64,000 nt of DNA from Gimesia aquarii. Its GTDB lineage: Bacteria > Planctomycetota > Planctomycetia > Planctomycetales > Planctomycetaceae. Numbering within the stretch: the first letter of the stretch is position 1; each line of letters begins with the position of its first letter. The stretch is from assembly GCF_007748195.1 (NCBI RefSeq), contig NZ_CP037920.1, positions 434,001-498,000 of the forward strand, written 5' to 3'. The notes under the pieces are model-generated. The model saw nothing but the letters and a program-made list of their open reading frames with translations, was not told where the DNA came from and ran no database searches. Positions 37,175-45,996 of the stretch are shown in pieces. The position numbers were made by a program, and so were the translations under genes.

Positions 37175-37227
37175 GTGTCCGGTAAATTATCGGGCGTGTT
37201 GAAAAATCCCTACCTTTTACCGGACAC
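37175..37227. repeat. Palindromic element D
   Basis: GTGTCCGGTAAA (37175-37186) is the exact reverse complement of TTTACCGGACAC (37216-37227), with a 29-base spacer and a T run after the right arm. It is the best-preserved copy of the shared core. It lies about 100 bases upstream of the gene at 36730. Confidence 0.8.
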
Positions 37228-37975
37228 TTTTTATGCGCGGCTGGGAGAAACTGTTATCCGAGTAACGAATATTGCCTGGGTATTGATTTTTATTCAGGTC
37301 TTAGTCGTATTAAAAACCTGCTGCTTAAATGAGTTAAGCGAATTTTGATTCTCGGGATGAATTTTTCATTCACATGAGAATCGAATTCCGGTAATCGATA
37401 GCGTTAATGTAAGCTCTTAGAAAAACGAACCTTTTCTGGCTTGATCCGCCTGTGCGGTTTTGTAACTCGGTTGATTTCACCGAAGCAGTTTTCGCGCAAT
37501 CAATAACGTCCGTGGTGTTTCGGACTAACCCGCGCCGAATCTTCGCGCCGAAGGGCACAAGCCTAAATGTCAGCTCAATTCGGTTGAGATAGCATGGCTT
37601 GATGGGTTTTCAACAACCTTGTTTTATAAGTCAAAAAGCTCTCCAGAATAAATTCACCCTTCGGGTGATAAATGAGAGCCGACTCGAATTTCTGTATTCC
37701 GGTTCCTGCCTCCTCAGTCAATTCCGTGCGACATCCGGGAGAATTTTCAAGGATTGTTCGATCTCTATTCGTATTTGTTTTGGGAGATTTGGGAACAGCG
37801 ACAAATTGTTTCTCTATGTATGTGAATAAAGGTTGTTGTATTCATACAGATCAATGCTTATTGTTGGAGTTAAAGTTTTGCAGTGCGTATAATATAGTGC
37901 TATCTCAAAAATACACGATTATTATAAATAGTAAACTGTATATTTCATTATTGAAATTTGGAGGAATCTGGCGAA
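37228..37975. other. Long region without a convincing gene
   Basis: About 750 bases before the VKOR operon. It includes a GATTCTC/GAGAATC inverted pair near 37350-37380, a CGCGCCGAA direct repeat near 37530-37555, a short TCACCC/GGGTGA hairpin near 37660 and a promoter-like TATAAT. Reading frames here are short and random-looking; the plus-strand one at 37127-37348 runs across element D and is unlikely to be real. Confidence 0.5.
37864..37893 (+). promoter_or_regulatory. Candidate sigma-70-type promoter of the VKOR-MoxR operon
   Basis: TATAAT (37888-37893) follows TTGGAG (37864-37869) at an 18-base spacing, about 80 bases before the VKOR start. The -10 is consensus, but the -35 matches only at TTG. 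Planctomycetal promoters are poorly defined, so this is tentative. Confidence 0.35.
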
Positions 37976-39271
37976 ATGACTGAAGACGTAATTGAGATTC
38001 CGTCTGATTCTTCAAGAAAAAAGACATCGCATTGGTTCATCAGATTACCAGCACTGGCGGCAGGTGTCGTAGCGGGCTACCTGTTGTATCTCTCGTTAGC
38101 AAACCACGGCCTTCCCGCCGGATGCGGTGAAGGTTCCGGCTGTGAAGAAGTTCTCACCAGTCGCTGGTCACAGGTATTCGGTATCCCGGTGAGTGGTCCG
38201 GCTGTTTTGATTTATTTGACTATTATCTCTACAACGTTTTTCATCGGTCCACATACTAAACCTGATTGTGCTTGGAAGGCGCAGTCATTGCTGCTTCTGC
38301 TTGCTGCGACTGTGATAATTGCAGCTGTTTGGTTCATCGGATTGCAATTGATTGTTGTTGGTTCGATTTGCCCCTGGTGCATGGCTGATCATACTCTCGG
38401 CCTGCTGACCGCAACGGCGATTTTCTGGAAAGTTCCAATTCGGACTGGAAGCGTCTCCGCGGGCGACTCGGCTCCTGCTTCGGCAATTCCTTTCGGGCAT
38501 ATTTTGCGTTTGGGCGGGATAGCTTTTCTGTTGGTTGGCGGGTTGATTGTTTCTCAGGCCTTTGGACCGTATGAAGGGCCGCAGTTACAGCGATTACCTC
38601 CGGGAGAAAACGCTGATACCGGACCGGGTGTCGACCGAATGATTTCGATTCTGGACGGAAAGTTGCAGTTTTCTCCACACAAAGCTCCCATGCTTGGTTC
38701 CCCGGACGCTCCAAAGTTACTTGTGTTACTGTTCGATTATTGTTGTCCGCATTGTCGGGCGACCCACGGGTATTTGAGGAACGGGATGCAAAGATATGAA
38801 GATCAGTTGGGTGTTGTTTTAATGCCGATGCCGCTCAACAGTGAGTGCAATCCATTCTGGGAGCATACAGAATCTCGGTTTGAGAATTCCTGTGAATTGG
38901 CAAAGCTGGCTTTGGCGGTTTGGAAAGCCGATCCGTTATCTTTTCACAGTTTCGACGTCTGGTTATTTGAATCCGAAATGCCACGCAATCCGGCTGAGGC
39001 ACGAAAGAAAGCGGAAGAACTAGTATCACGGGAAGGGTTGCAAAATGCGCTTGCGGATCAGTGGATCGAAGACTGGATTCGACAGGATGTGACCGCCTAT
39101 CACGACAGCCAGGCGGAGCGGATTCCTGTAATCATATCTCCCGGATTCACTACAATTGTGGGACGAACTGAAAGCCAGGAACAACTTTTTACGCTTCTCG
39201 AAAAGGAACTGGGGATTCAACCGGTCAATGAATCAACATTTTCAAACGACAAATTGAAAAAAATAAAATAA
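37976..39271 (+). CDS. VKOR-thioredoxin fusion, disulfide-generating membrane oxidoreductase
   Basis: I start at ATG 37976 (GGAGGA ten bases upstream), giving 431 residues; the frame is open from a TTG at 37958. The N-terminal VKOR domain has several membrane helices (about 22-42, 68-90, 102-128, 138-155). It has the loop cysteines Cys50 and Cys56 and the quinone-proximal CPWC (132-135). A further helix at about 178-195 leads to a thioredoxin-like/DsbA-type domain with CPHC (257-260). The VKOR part would oxidise the thioredoxin part by passing electrons to quinone, so the fusion makes disulfides in the periplasm-like space. It leads the MoxR operon, separated by 113 bases. Confidence 0.92.
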   Translation: MTEDVIEIPSDSSRKKTSHWFIRLPALAAGVVAGYLLYLSLANHGLPAGCGEGSGCEEVLTSRWSQVFGIPVSGPAVLIYLTIISTTFFIGPHTKPDCAWKAQSLLLLLAATVIIAAVWFIGLQLIVVGSICPWCMADHTLGLLTATAIFWKVPIRTGSVSAGDSAPASAIPFGHILRLGGIAFLLVGGLIVSQAFGPYEGPQLQRLPPGENADTGPGVDRMISILDGKLQFSPHKAPMLGSPDAPKLLVLLFDYCCPHCRATHGYLRNGMQRYEDQLGVVLMPMPLNSECNPFWEHTESRFENSCELAKLALAVWKADPLSFHSFDVWLFESEMPRNPAEARKKAEELVSREGLQNALADQWIEDWIRQDVTAYHDSQAERIPVIISPGFTTIVGRTESQEQLFTLLEKELGIQPVNESTFSNDKLKKIK

Positions 39272-39384
39272 ACTTTTGATCCGTTTTGATGTAAAAGACA
39301 TAATGGTTGAGAAAGCAGGTTGATCTGTATTAAATCTCTCTCATGATACTAAGTTAGATACCACAGAAATGGATTGCTGAAATA

Positions 39385-40410
39385 ATGCATAAAGAACTCA
39401 CTCCACTTCCAGACAACGATCTGGAGCTTCTCGAAAAAGCCCATCAAACATATCGAGAATTGGAAGCGGAAATCGGAAAAGTCATCATTGGTCAGAATGA
39501 AACCGTACGCTCGATTCTGACGACCGTGTTCTCCCAGGGGCACACATTAATTATCGGCGTGCCGGGACTGGCAAAGACCCTACTGGTGAAAACATTGTCG
39601 CAGGTGTTATCGTGGAGTTTTAAACGTATTCAGTTCACTCCTGATATGATGCCCGCGGACATTATCGGGATGGAGTTGTTGCAGGAAGATCCGACAACGG
39701 GTACACGGACGATGAAGTTCGTTAGAGGTCCGTTGTTTGCACATGTTGTCCTGGCGGACGAGATCAACCGGACACCGCCGAAGACACAGTCGGCCTTGTT
39801 GGAAGCAATGCAGGAATATAAGGTAACCAGCATGGGCGAGCAGCACCAGTTGCAACGCCCATTTATCGTATTTGCCACACAAAACCCGATCGAACAGGAA
39901 GGAACATACCCGCTTCCAGAAGCGCAGCTTGACCGGTTTATGTTCAGTCTATGGATGGAGTACCCTTCAGTGGAGGAAGAGGAAAATATTGTGCTGTCCA
40001 CGACGGAAGAGCATGAACCGACAGTCCAATCTGTCTGTTCACTGGAGGATGTGAAGTCCTATCAACAACTGGTTCGTCGAGTGCCCGTGTCACGTCATGT
40101 CGTGAGTTATGCCGTCGCCTTAGCTCGAAAAACGCGTCCCGAATTACCGGAAGCGGATCAATACGTTCGTGACTACATCTCCTGGGGTGCCGGTCCACGT
40201 GCCAGTCAGCACATGATTCTTGGAGCAAAAGCGCTTGCAGTCCTGGATGGAGAGCCGACGGTTTCAGCACAACACATCAGACAGGTCGCTCCTTTAGTGT
40301 TACGTCATCGCGTGATGCCTAACTATAACGCGAGTGGCGAGGGAATTGATTCCGATGCCATTGTCCGGCATGTTTTGGATCAGCCAGCGGAGCCGATTTA
40401 TGTCGAGTAA
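39385..40410 (+). CDS. MoxR-family AAA+ ATPase
   Basis: This 341-residue protein has Walker A GVPGLAKT (58-65), Walker B VVLADE (121-126), a sensor-like ATQNP near 173 and the C-terminal lid domain, typical of MoxR. The family acts as a chaperone that activates or assembles VWA-containing partners. Here those partners follow directly: DUF58 with an 11-base overlap, then two BatA/BatB-like VWA membrane proteins. No strong ribosome site is seen before ATG 39385. Confident family call; the specific client is inferred from order. Confidence 0.95.
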   Translation: MHKELTPLPDNDLELLEKAHQTYRELEAEIGKVIIGQNETVRSILTTVFSQGHTLIIGVPGLAKTLLVKTLSQVLSWSFKRIQFTPDMMPADIIGMELLQEDPTTGTRTMKFVRGPLFAHVVLADEINRTPPKTQSALLEAMQEYKVTSMGEQHQLQRPFIVFATQNPIEQEGTYPLPEAQLDRFMFSLWMEYPSVEEEENIVLSTTEEHEPTVQSVCSLEDVKSYQQLVRRVPVSRHVVSYAVALARKTRPELPEADQYVRDYISWGAGPRASQHMILGAKALAVLDGEPTVSAQHIRQVAPLVLRHRVMPNYNASGEGIDSDAIVRHVLDQPAEPIYVE

Positions 40411-41383
40411 ATCATCCACCCCGCGAACGCAACGATCCAAAAAAATGAACCGTAAATATTTGCGTGTGCAGGATCTGCGCCGGTTCAGTCATCTGACGTT
40501 TTCCCCAAGAAAGATCATTGAAGGACAGTATTCGGGGCAGCATGCGACACCGCAGCGCGGCCAAAGCGTCGAGTTTCGCGACTATCGGCAATATATTCCC
40601 GGCGACGACGTCGGAAGTATCGATTGGAAGGTGTTCGGGCGCAGCGACAAGCTGTTTATTAAAATGTATGAACATCAGTCGGATCTGAGAGTTAATCTGC
40701 TTGTGGATGCCTCGGCGTCGATGGCTTACCACGGTGTGACCGCGCCTCAACAAATCATTCCTTCGCGCCGCTCGAAATCCGCTTCTTCAGTTACAAGCAA
40801 GTATGATTATGCGTGTTCTCTGGCTGGTGCGATTGCTTTCCTTCTGATCAAGCAACATGATCGGGTTTCGATTACTTTTGCTCGTGAGGGTCTGAAGAAA
40901 TTTATGCGCGCCAATAATTCGATGCAGCATCTCTCCGAGATATTGACTTTGATGGAGAGTACCCGCCCACACGGAACCGGAAACCTTCCAGACGCGATTC
41001 GAGATCTTGTTGGTAAGGTGGGACGCCGCGATTTGCTGATTGTTTTCAGCGATCTCCTGGATGATCGGAATGAAATAATGAAAGCATTGTCTATGTGTTT
41101 GCATCGTGGGGGAGAAGTGATTCTGTTTCACGTTCTGCATGCTGACGAGCTTCGTTTGCCGGATGTTGAGCATGGCGTGTTTATCGATAGTGAATCGGGG
41201 GCAAAGCTTCGTCTCAACGTTTCGGATATCCGATCGGCTTACCAAAAGGAGATGAAAGAGTTCCTCGATGGATGGTCAAAAATGGTTAAGTCCAACGCGA
41301 TTGATTACTCGTTGTGTTCGACCTCTGACCCGTACTGGAAATCTCTCGAGCGTTATTTGACCGGTCGGGCCGCGCGGGTCTGA
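40400..41383 (+). CDS. DUF58 family protein (MoxR partner)
   Basis: I start at ATG 40400, which overlaps the end of the MoxR gene by 11 bases and has GGAG seven bases upstream; this gives 327 residues. The DUF58 signature is clear: the DYRQYIPGDDVGSIDW segment (about 72-87) and a VWA-like region with LLVDASASM. A second metal-site region is near DLLIVFSDLLDD. DUF58 proteins are usually membrane-linked partners of MoxR ATPases. Here there is no obvious N-terminal helix, so it may be soluble. Tight coupling to MoxR supports joint function. ATG 40445 is a possible alternative start. Confidence 0.92.
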   Translation: MSSKSSTPRTQRSKKMNRKYLRVQDLRRFSHLTFSPRKIIEGQYSGQHATPQRGQSVEFRDYRQYIPGDDVGSIDWKVFGRSDKLFIKMYEHQSDLRVNLLVDASASMAYHGVTAPQQIIPSRRSKSASSVTSKYDYACSLAGAIAFLLIKQHDRVSITFAREGLKKFMRANNSMQHLSEILTLMESTRPHGTGNLPDAIRDLVGKVGRRDLLIVFSDLLDDRNEIMKALSMCLHRGGEVILFHVLHADELRLPDVEHGVFIDSESGAKLRLNVSDIRSAYQKEMKEFLDGWSKMVKSNAIDYSLCSTSDPYWKSLERYLTGRAARV

Positions 41384-41431
41384 TACCGTTTGAAGGATGA
41401 CGGGCCGAGTGAAATGTAATGGCAGGGTCTT

Positions 41432-43570
41432 ATGGAGTTTCTTGCATTGATTGAGTTGACAACACCGGCCATGCTGGCCGGTCTCGGATTGCTATCACTA
41501 CCGTTGATTGCGCATTTGATGAACCGTCACGCTCGCCGGCGTATTGTTTTTCCAACGTTGCAATTTTTGCGAAAGTCGGTGGCAACTCAGTCGAAGTTGT
41601 ATCGTCTGCGCCGCTGGATTTTACTGGCGCTGCGGAGCCTGACGGTGGCGTTGATTGTGATGGCGTTTTCGCGTCCGGTCTGGCTGGACGCTGACTCAGA
41701 TCAATTGTCCTCCAGTGATCGGGCAGCCGTTGTGCTTCTGATCGATACCAGTGCATCCACGGCTCAACAGACCGATGGCGTGTCTCTGATTCATAGTCTT
41801 CGCGTTTCGGCCGACCGGATCCTGGATTCGCTTAAGATGGAAACGGATGTGGCTAATATCGTTTATGCGGATGCGAAACCCAGTGCCACCTTCCCCCGGC
41901 TAAGTCCCAATTTCCCCGTGATGCGCGAGGAACTTAGCAAAATCGAGGCCACCTATGAGCGTGCCGATATGCAAGGTGCCATCGCGCTGGCGGGCGAAAT
42001 GCTTGCGAAACATGAAGGAGAGCGACGGCTGATGATTTTATCCGATCTCCAGCAAACTAACTGGCAGGACGTTGTGCAGAGCGGAGATGCAGGAAAATCG
42101 TTACCTCCCAATACTCGCGTCACGGTCGTTGATGTGGAGGAAGCTCCTACCGAGAATATTTCGCTTTCTGATCCGCATTTTTATCCATCTCAACCACTAA
42201 TCGGCCAGCGGGTTCAGTTGGTTGTGCATGTGCGAAATTCCTCGAAAAGGCAAAAGCAGGTTCGAATCGATGTCACCGTTGATGCGGTAGAGGTGTCCAA
42301 CCAGACGGTGACGCTGGCTGCCGGTGAACATCGGGATGTGTTTTTTGAGACCATCCTGGACGGGGACGGCGATCATGAAATCTTGTTTGAGATTCCGGGT
42401 GACTCCTTATCGGTGGACAACCGCGCGTATTTGGTGGTTCGGACACGAAATCGACTACCGGTTGTGATTGTGAGTGATGACGATCACAACGAGATAGGAA
42501 CGGCATCATATTTTCTCTCCCGCGCTTTGGCTCCGCACGATAACAGTCTGAACGACAGGTATGAGATTCGTCATTTCACGAGCCAGAGCTTGGTAAACGC
42601 GGAACTTTCCGATGCTGTGGCTGTGTTCGTAGCCTATCTCGGCTCATTGACGGATCGGTCAGCTCGAGGATTGATTTCATACGTAGAAAAGGGAGGTGGT
42701 GTTCTGTTCTTTTGTGGAGAAGGAAATGTACAGAAAAATCTGGAGTTGCTGAAGAGAAATACTGAAAATACCGGTATTCTTCCCTGGCAACCGGGTCCGA
42801 GGCGAAATTTTGCAAAGCTGGACGACGCGTTGTTTATTACTGCGGGAAAATGGCAGTCTCAATTGCTTCGAGAATTTGACGAGCAAAGCCAGATCGCGAT
42901 CTCTCAGATTCGATTTCAGAAGAGCTGGTCTGCAAGATTGCCTGCTGCGGATGCGGAAGTTTTGTTGATGTTTTCAGACGATTCTCCTGCCTTGGCGATG
43001 CGTCGTCTTGGCGCGGGACGTTTTTTGCTGGCCAACTTCAGCCCGTCGTTGGATTCGAGTGATCTGGCGAAATATGGAGCGTTTGTTGCATTAATACAAA
43101 TTATCGCCAAGCAGTTGCGCCCGGCGGATAACTCCGTGAGAGAAAACGTGGTTGGAGAAATATATCAGCATCCCGTTCGGCTTCCTCTGGAGATCTCTGG
43201 AGGGAATTTGGTGGCCAGCAATCCTGAGGAAAAAGAAATTGCGATCACGACATCGGTGGAAGCGGACCAACTGGCTCTTCGGATTCATCAAACAGAGATT
43301 CCCGGTTTCTATCGATTTAAGCTTAAAGGCAAAACTATCGCGAGAGCCTCCTTTAACGTCGATCATCGCGAAGGAGATCTAAGTAGAATTGATAAAAACA
43401 CGCTGCTGAAAAGTTTTGACGGTGAAGGAACTACTGCCGACATTCAGTCAACGACTGGATGGGAGCCGATGCTGAATTTACGCGGTAGGCCTCTTTGGGG
43501 ATGGTTTCTGGTTGCCGCGATGTGTGTCGTAGGGATCGAACTGGCGTGCCTGGGGATTTGGAAGCGATAG
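41432..43570 (+). CDS. BatA-like aerotolerance-type membrane protein with VWA domain
   Basis: This 712-residue protein starts with the aerotolerance regulator N-terminal segment: two helices (about 8-30 and 55-80) around RHARRRIVFPTLQFL. A VWA domain follows with the metal site DTSAS (about 109-113, VVLLIDTSAST), then beta-rich extracytoplasmic domains, a Rossmann-like segment near 345-420 (VVIVSDDDHNE ... GGGVLFFCGEG) and a C-terminal helix near 690-708. It resembles BatA/BatB proteins that accompany MoxR and DUF58. It is presumably a membrane scaffold whose VWA domain is remodelled by MoxR. It is spaced 48 bases from the DUF58 gene. Confidence 0.88.
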   Translation: MEFLALIELTTPAMLAGLGLLSLPLIAHLMNRHARRRIVFPTLQFLRKSVATQSKLYRLRRWILLALRSLTVALIVMAFSRPVWLDADSDQLSSSDRAAVVLLIDTSASTAQQTDGVSLIHSLRVSADRILDSLKMETDVANIVYADAKPSATFPRLSPNFPVMREELSKIEATYERADMQGAIALAGEMLAKHEGERRLMILSDLQQTNWQDVVQSGDAGKSLPPNTRVTVVDVEEAPTENISLSDPHFYPSQPLIGQRVQLVVHVRNSSKRQKQVRIDVTVDAVEVSNQTVTLAAGEHRDVFFETILDGDGDHEILFEIPGDSLSVDNRAYLVVRTRNRLPVVIVSDDDHNEIGTASYFLSRALAPHDNSLNDRYEIRHFTSQSLVNAELSDAVAVFVAYLGSLTDRSARGLISYVEKGGGVLFFCGEGNVQKNLELLKRNTENTGILPWQPGPRRNFAKLDDALFITAGKWQSQLLREFDEQSQIAISQIRFQKSWSARLPAADAEVLLMFSDDSPALAMRRLGAGRFLLANFSPSLDSSDLAKYGAFVALIQIIAKQLRPADNSVRENVVGEIYQHPVRLPLEISGGNLVASNPEEKEIAITTSVEADQLALRIHQTEIPGFYRFKLKGKTIARASFNVDHREGDLSRIDKNTLLKSFDGEGTTADIQSTTGWEPMLNLRGRPLWGWFLVAAMCVVGIELACLGIWKR

Positions 43571-43649
43571 AGAGTTTTTTGATGATTGTCGTTCCGCTGG
43601 AATGCTCTGAGCATTGAATTGAAGAAGGTAAGCTTTTGGAGAGTCGAAG

Positions 43650-45920
43650 TTGGAAATTGTGATTTGCCAATTAGGAGCAACCGACTGGGTCTGGCAGCCG
43701 ATGGGTTCGCTTTTGCATATCTATGCAGGTGCGGGCGTGCTGATTGTCCTGGCTCTGTTTGCCTATGCACGGACGATTTGGGAACGTCCGTTTGTCAGCA
43801 GCCTGCTGCTGCCGATGCGTATTGCATTTATTGCGGCTTTAGCAATTTTATTAATGGGGCCGAGTATGCTCCCTCCGCAATCGGAAAAAACGATTCGCCC
43901 GAAATTGCGCATCCTACTAGATACATCGGAGTCAATGTTGACCGAGGACTGCGAAGGGGTCTCGCGTTTTCAATTTGCGCAGGAGCATGTCGTCAGCGTC
44001 TCAAATCTGCGTCCTATTTACCGGGACTTTGATGTAGAGATCAGTGGTTTTGATGAAAAGATTCGGCCTCTGGGAATATCCCGGATGAATCAGGATGCTG
44101 ATGAAGTTGCGACCGGACGAAGCACGTATCTTTCAGAATGTGTGTCCTCTGCTGTTGTGTCGATTCCCCAGGAAGACAGTGGATCTCTGGTTCTTCTGGT
44201 GAGTGATGGTCGCGATTCACGCGATGCACCGATTCAATCGGCAGCGATGCTGGCTAAATCTCGCAACGTACCGATTTATACAACCGCATTGGGAGGTCAG
44301 AGTGTGCAGTCTGATGTCGCAGTATTGGCAGTACCGATGCAGGATTACCTGCTGCCCGGAGAACCCGGCGCGATTATGGTAAAGATTTATCAGGCAGGTC
44401 TGAGTGGCCGGACGACAAAGTTACGGATTCAAAACGGCAACAAAGAACAGGAGATTCCAATCGCCTTCAATCAGCAGCGGAAGGTCGAATTGCAGTTGCC
44501 GATCAAGCAGGATGAACCGGGACGCTATGAGTACAAGATCTCGGTAGCACAGGTGGATGATGAAGTGGAAGTGAATAATAACGAGCAGACCGTTTTCTAC
44601 GATGTTCAAAAAAGACGCGTTCGCGTGTTGATTCTGGAAGGACAGCCTTTCTGGGACAGTAAATTTCTGGCGCAATCGTTGCGAAAAGATGAGCGAATCG
44701 AACTGACTCAAATCACGCAATTATCAACAAAAAAACGTGAGACGATTGTAACGCGCGTGAAGGAGGCGACTCCGGGCGTTCCCGATACCCCCGAGGAATG
44801 GGCTGCTTATGACATTATTATTCTGGGACAGGCGATGGAAAATGTACTCGATGAAAAAACAGCGAAACAACTTGTCGACTTTGTTTCAGACCATGGTGGC
44901 AATGTGATTTTTGCTCGGGGAATGGCCTACGATCGGGCCACGAATGATGGTCAACAAGTGAAGAATTTTCTGTCAAAACTTGAACCGGTGATGTGGGACG
45001 CGGGAGAACTGGAAAATGTTACCATGACATTGACTCCCAGCGGTCGTACAAGCCAATGGTTTTCGACAGCGAAAATGGGAATGGATGTGGATCAGGCTTT
45101 GGCGCGATTGCCGGGATTTCAGGTGACCCCCTTGATCAAAAAAGAAAAAGCGGCGACAATTGTTCTCGCTCGAGCATCGACCGGTGGTTCAGCGAAAATC
45201 GATGTTTCAGGACAGCCGGCCATTGTGCGCATGCGATACGGACGCGGCTCCGTGGTGGGAGTACTAGGAGACGGGTTGTGGCAATGGAGTTTATTGCCTC
45301 CAGAAAAACATGATCTTGTCAGTTTTTACGACACCTTCTGGTCGAACCTTGTTCGCTGGATGGCAATGGGAAGTGACTTCCAACCCGGGCAACAGGTGGC
45401 GATGAATTTGAGCCGGACAAGCGTTCGTCTAGGAGACCCATTGATAGTGGAAGTTGTTTATAAGCATACTCCTGCTGCGGGGGCTCATCCAAAGCTGAAA
45501 CTGACCGATCCGGAATCTGAGACTCGCGTTGTCCCACTGTTTCGTGTGGCCGGAAGAGAGCCGCGTTTTCGAACCGAGCTGAAACCAGACATCGTTGGTG
45601 TACATCGGCTTGTTGTGGACGCTCCCGGAATGCAGCCGGCACAACTGGACAACAATTTTAATGTTTACGACATCAATATAGAGCGATTATCCACCGCCGC
45701 CAATCCCATGACATTGCAGATTCTTGCTGAGCATTCCGGCGGAAAATTTCTGGAAGCGGATCAGCTGAGTGAATTGTCGGAGCATCTGCTACGTCACCGG
45801 TCAGCAGTAATGATTCCTCCGAAGCTCGAATTCATCTGGGATCAGTGGGTCATTATGGTTTTGCTGTTGCTGTGGTGTGGAACAGAATGGTTATTCCGGC
45901 GTTCGGCCGGCCTTTTATAG
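43650..45920 (+). CDS. Large membrane protein with VWA and glutamine-amidotransferase-like domains
   Basis: The start is TTG 43650, with GGAGAG six bases upstream. The 756-residue product has two N-terminal helices (about 21-43 and 51-70), a VWA-like domain with DTSES in LLDTSESMLTED (about 91-95) and LVLLVSDGRDSRD. An immunoglobulin-like stretch follows, then a class I glutamine amidotransferase-like fold (RVLILEGQPFWD near 329; DIIILGQAMEN; GGNVIFARG) lacking a catalytic Cys, and a C-terminal helix near 733-750. Planctomycetes often carry such proteins after BatA-like genes. The function is unknown; it is likely an envelope scaffold interacting with the MoxR/DUF58 pair. Confidence 0.85.
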   Translation: MEIVICQLGATDWVWQPMGSLLHIYAGAGVLIVLALFAYARTIWERPFVSSLLLPMRIAFIAALAILLMGPSMLPPQSEKTIRPKLRILLDTSESMLTEDCEGVSRFQFAQEHVVSVSNLRPIYRDFDVEISGFDEKIRPLGISRMNQDADEVATGRSTYLSECVSSAVVSIPQEDSGSLVLLVSDGRDSRDAPIQSAAMLAKSRNVPIYTTALGGQSVQSDVAVLAVPMQDYLLPGEPGAIMVKIYQAGLSGRTTKLRIQNGNKEQEIPIAFNQQRKVELQLPIKQDEPGRYEYKISVAQVDDEVEVNNNEQTVFYDVQKRRVRVLILEGQPFWDSKFLAQSLRKDERIELTQITQLSTKKRETIVTRVKEATPGVPDTPEEWAAYDIIILGQAMENVLDEKTAKQLVDFVSDHGGNVIFARGMAYDRATNDGQQVKNFLSKLEPVMWDAGELENVTMTLTPSGRTSQWFSTAKMGMDVDQALARLPGFQVTPLIKKEKAATIVLARASTGGSAKIDVSGQPAIVRMRYGRGSVVGVLGDGLWQWSLLPPEKHDLVSFYDTFWSNLVRWMAMGSDFQPGQQVAMNLSRTSVRLGDPLIVEVVYKHTPAAGAHPKLKLTDPESETRVVPLFRVAGREPRFRTELKPDIVGVHRLVVDAPGMQPAQLDNNFNVYDINIERLSTAANPMTLQILAEHSGGKFLEADQLSELSEHLLRHRSAVMIPPKLEFIWDQWVIMVLLLLWCGTEWLFRRSAGLL

Positions 45921-45996
45921 AGATTGAATCAGGATAAAACCTGTGTACAGATAGTGTTTTTAGTGGTACAATGATGCCAGTAGCAAGGAGTCAACT

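Noticed and set aside
35227..37227. Integron attC array
   Set aside because: The palindromes lack the RYYYAAC/GTTRRRY ends and no integrase gene is in the window, so they are reported as an unknown repeat family instead.
37127..37348. Plus-strand frame of 73 codons
   Set aside because: It runs through palindromic element D and has no ribosome site or family pattern.
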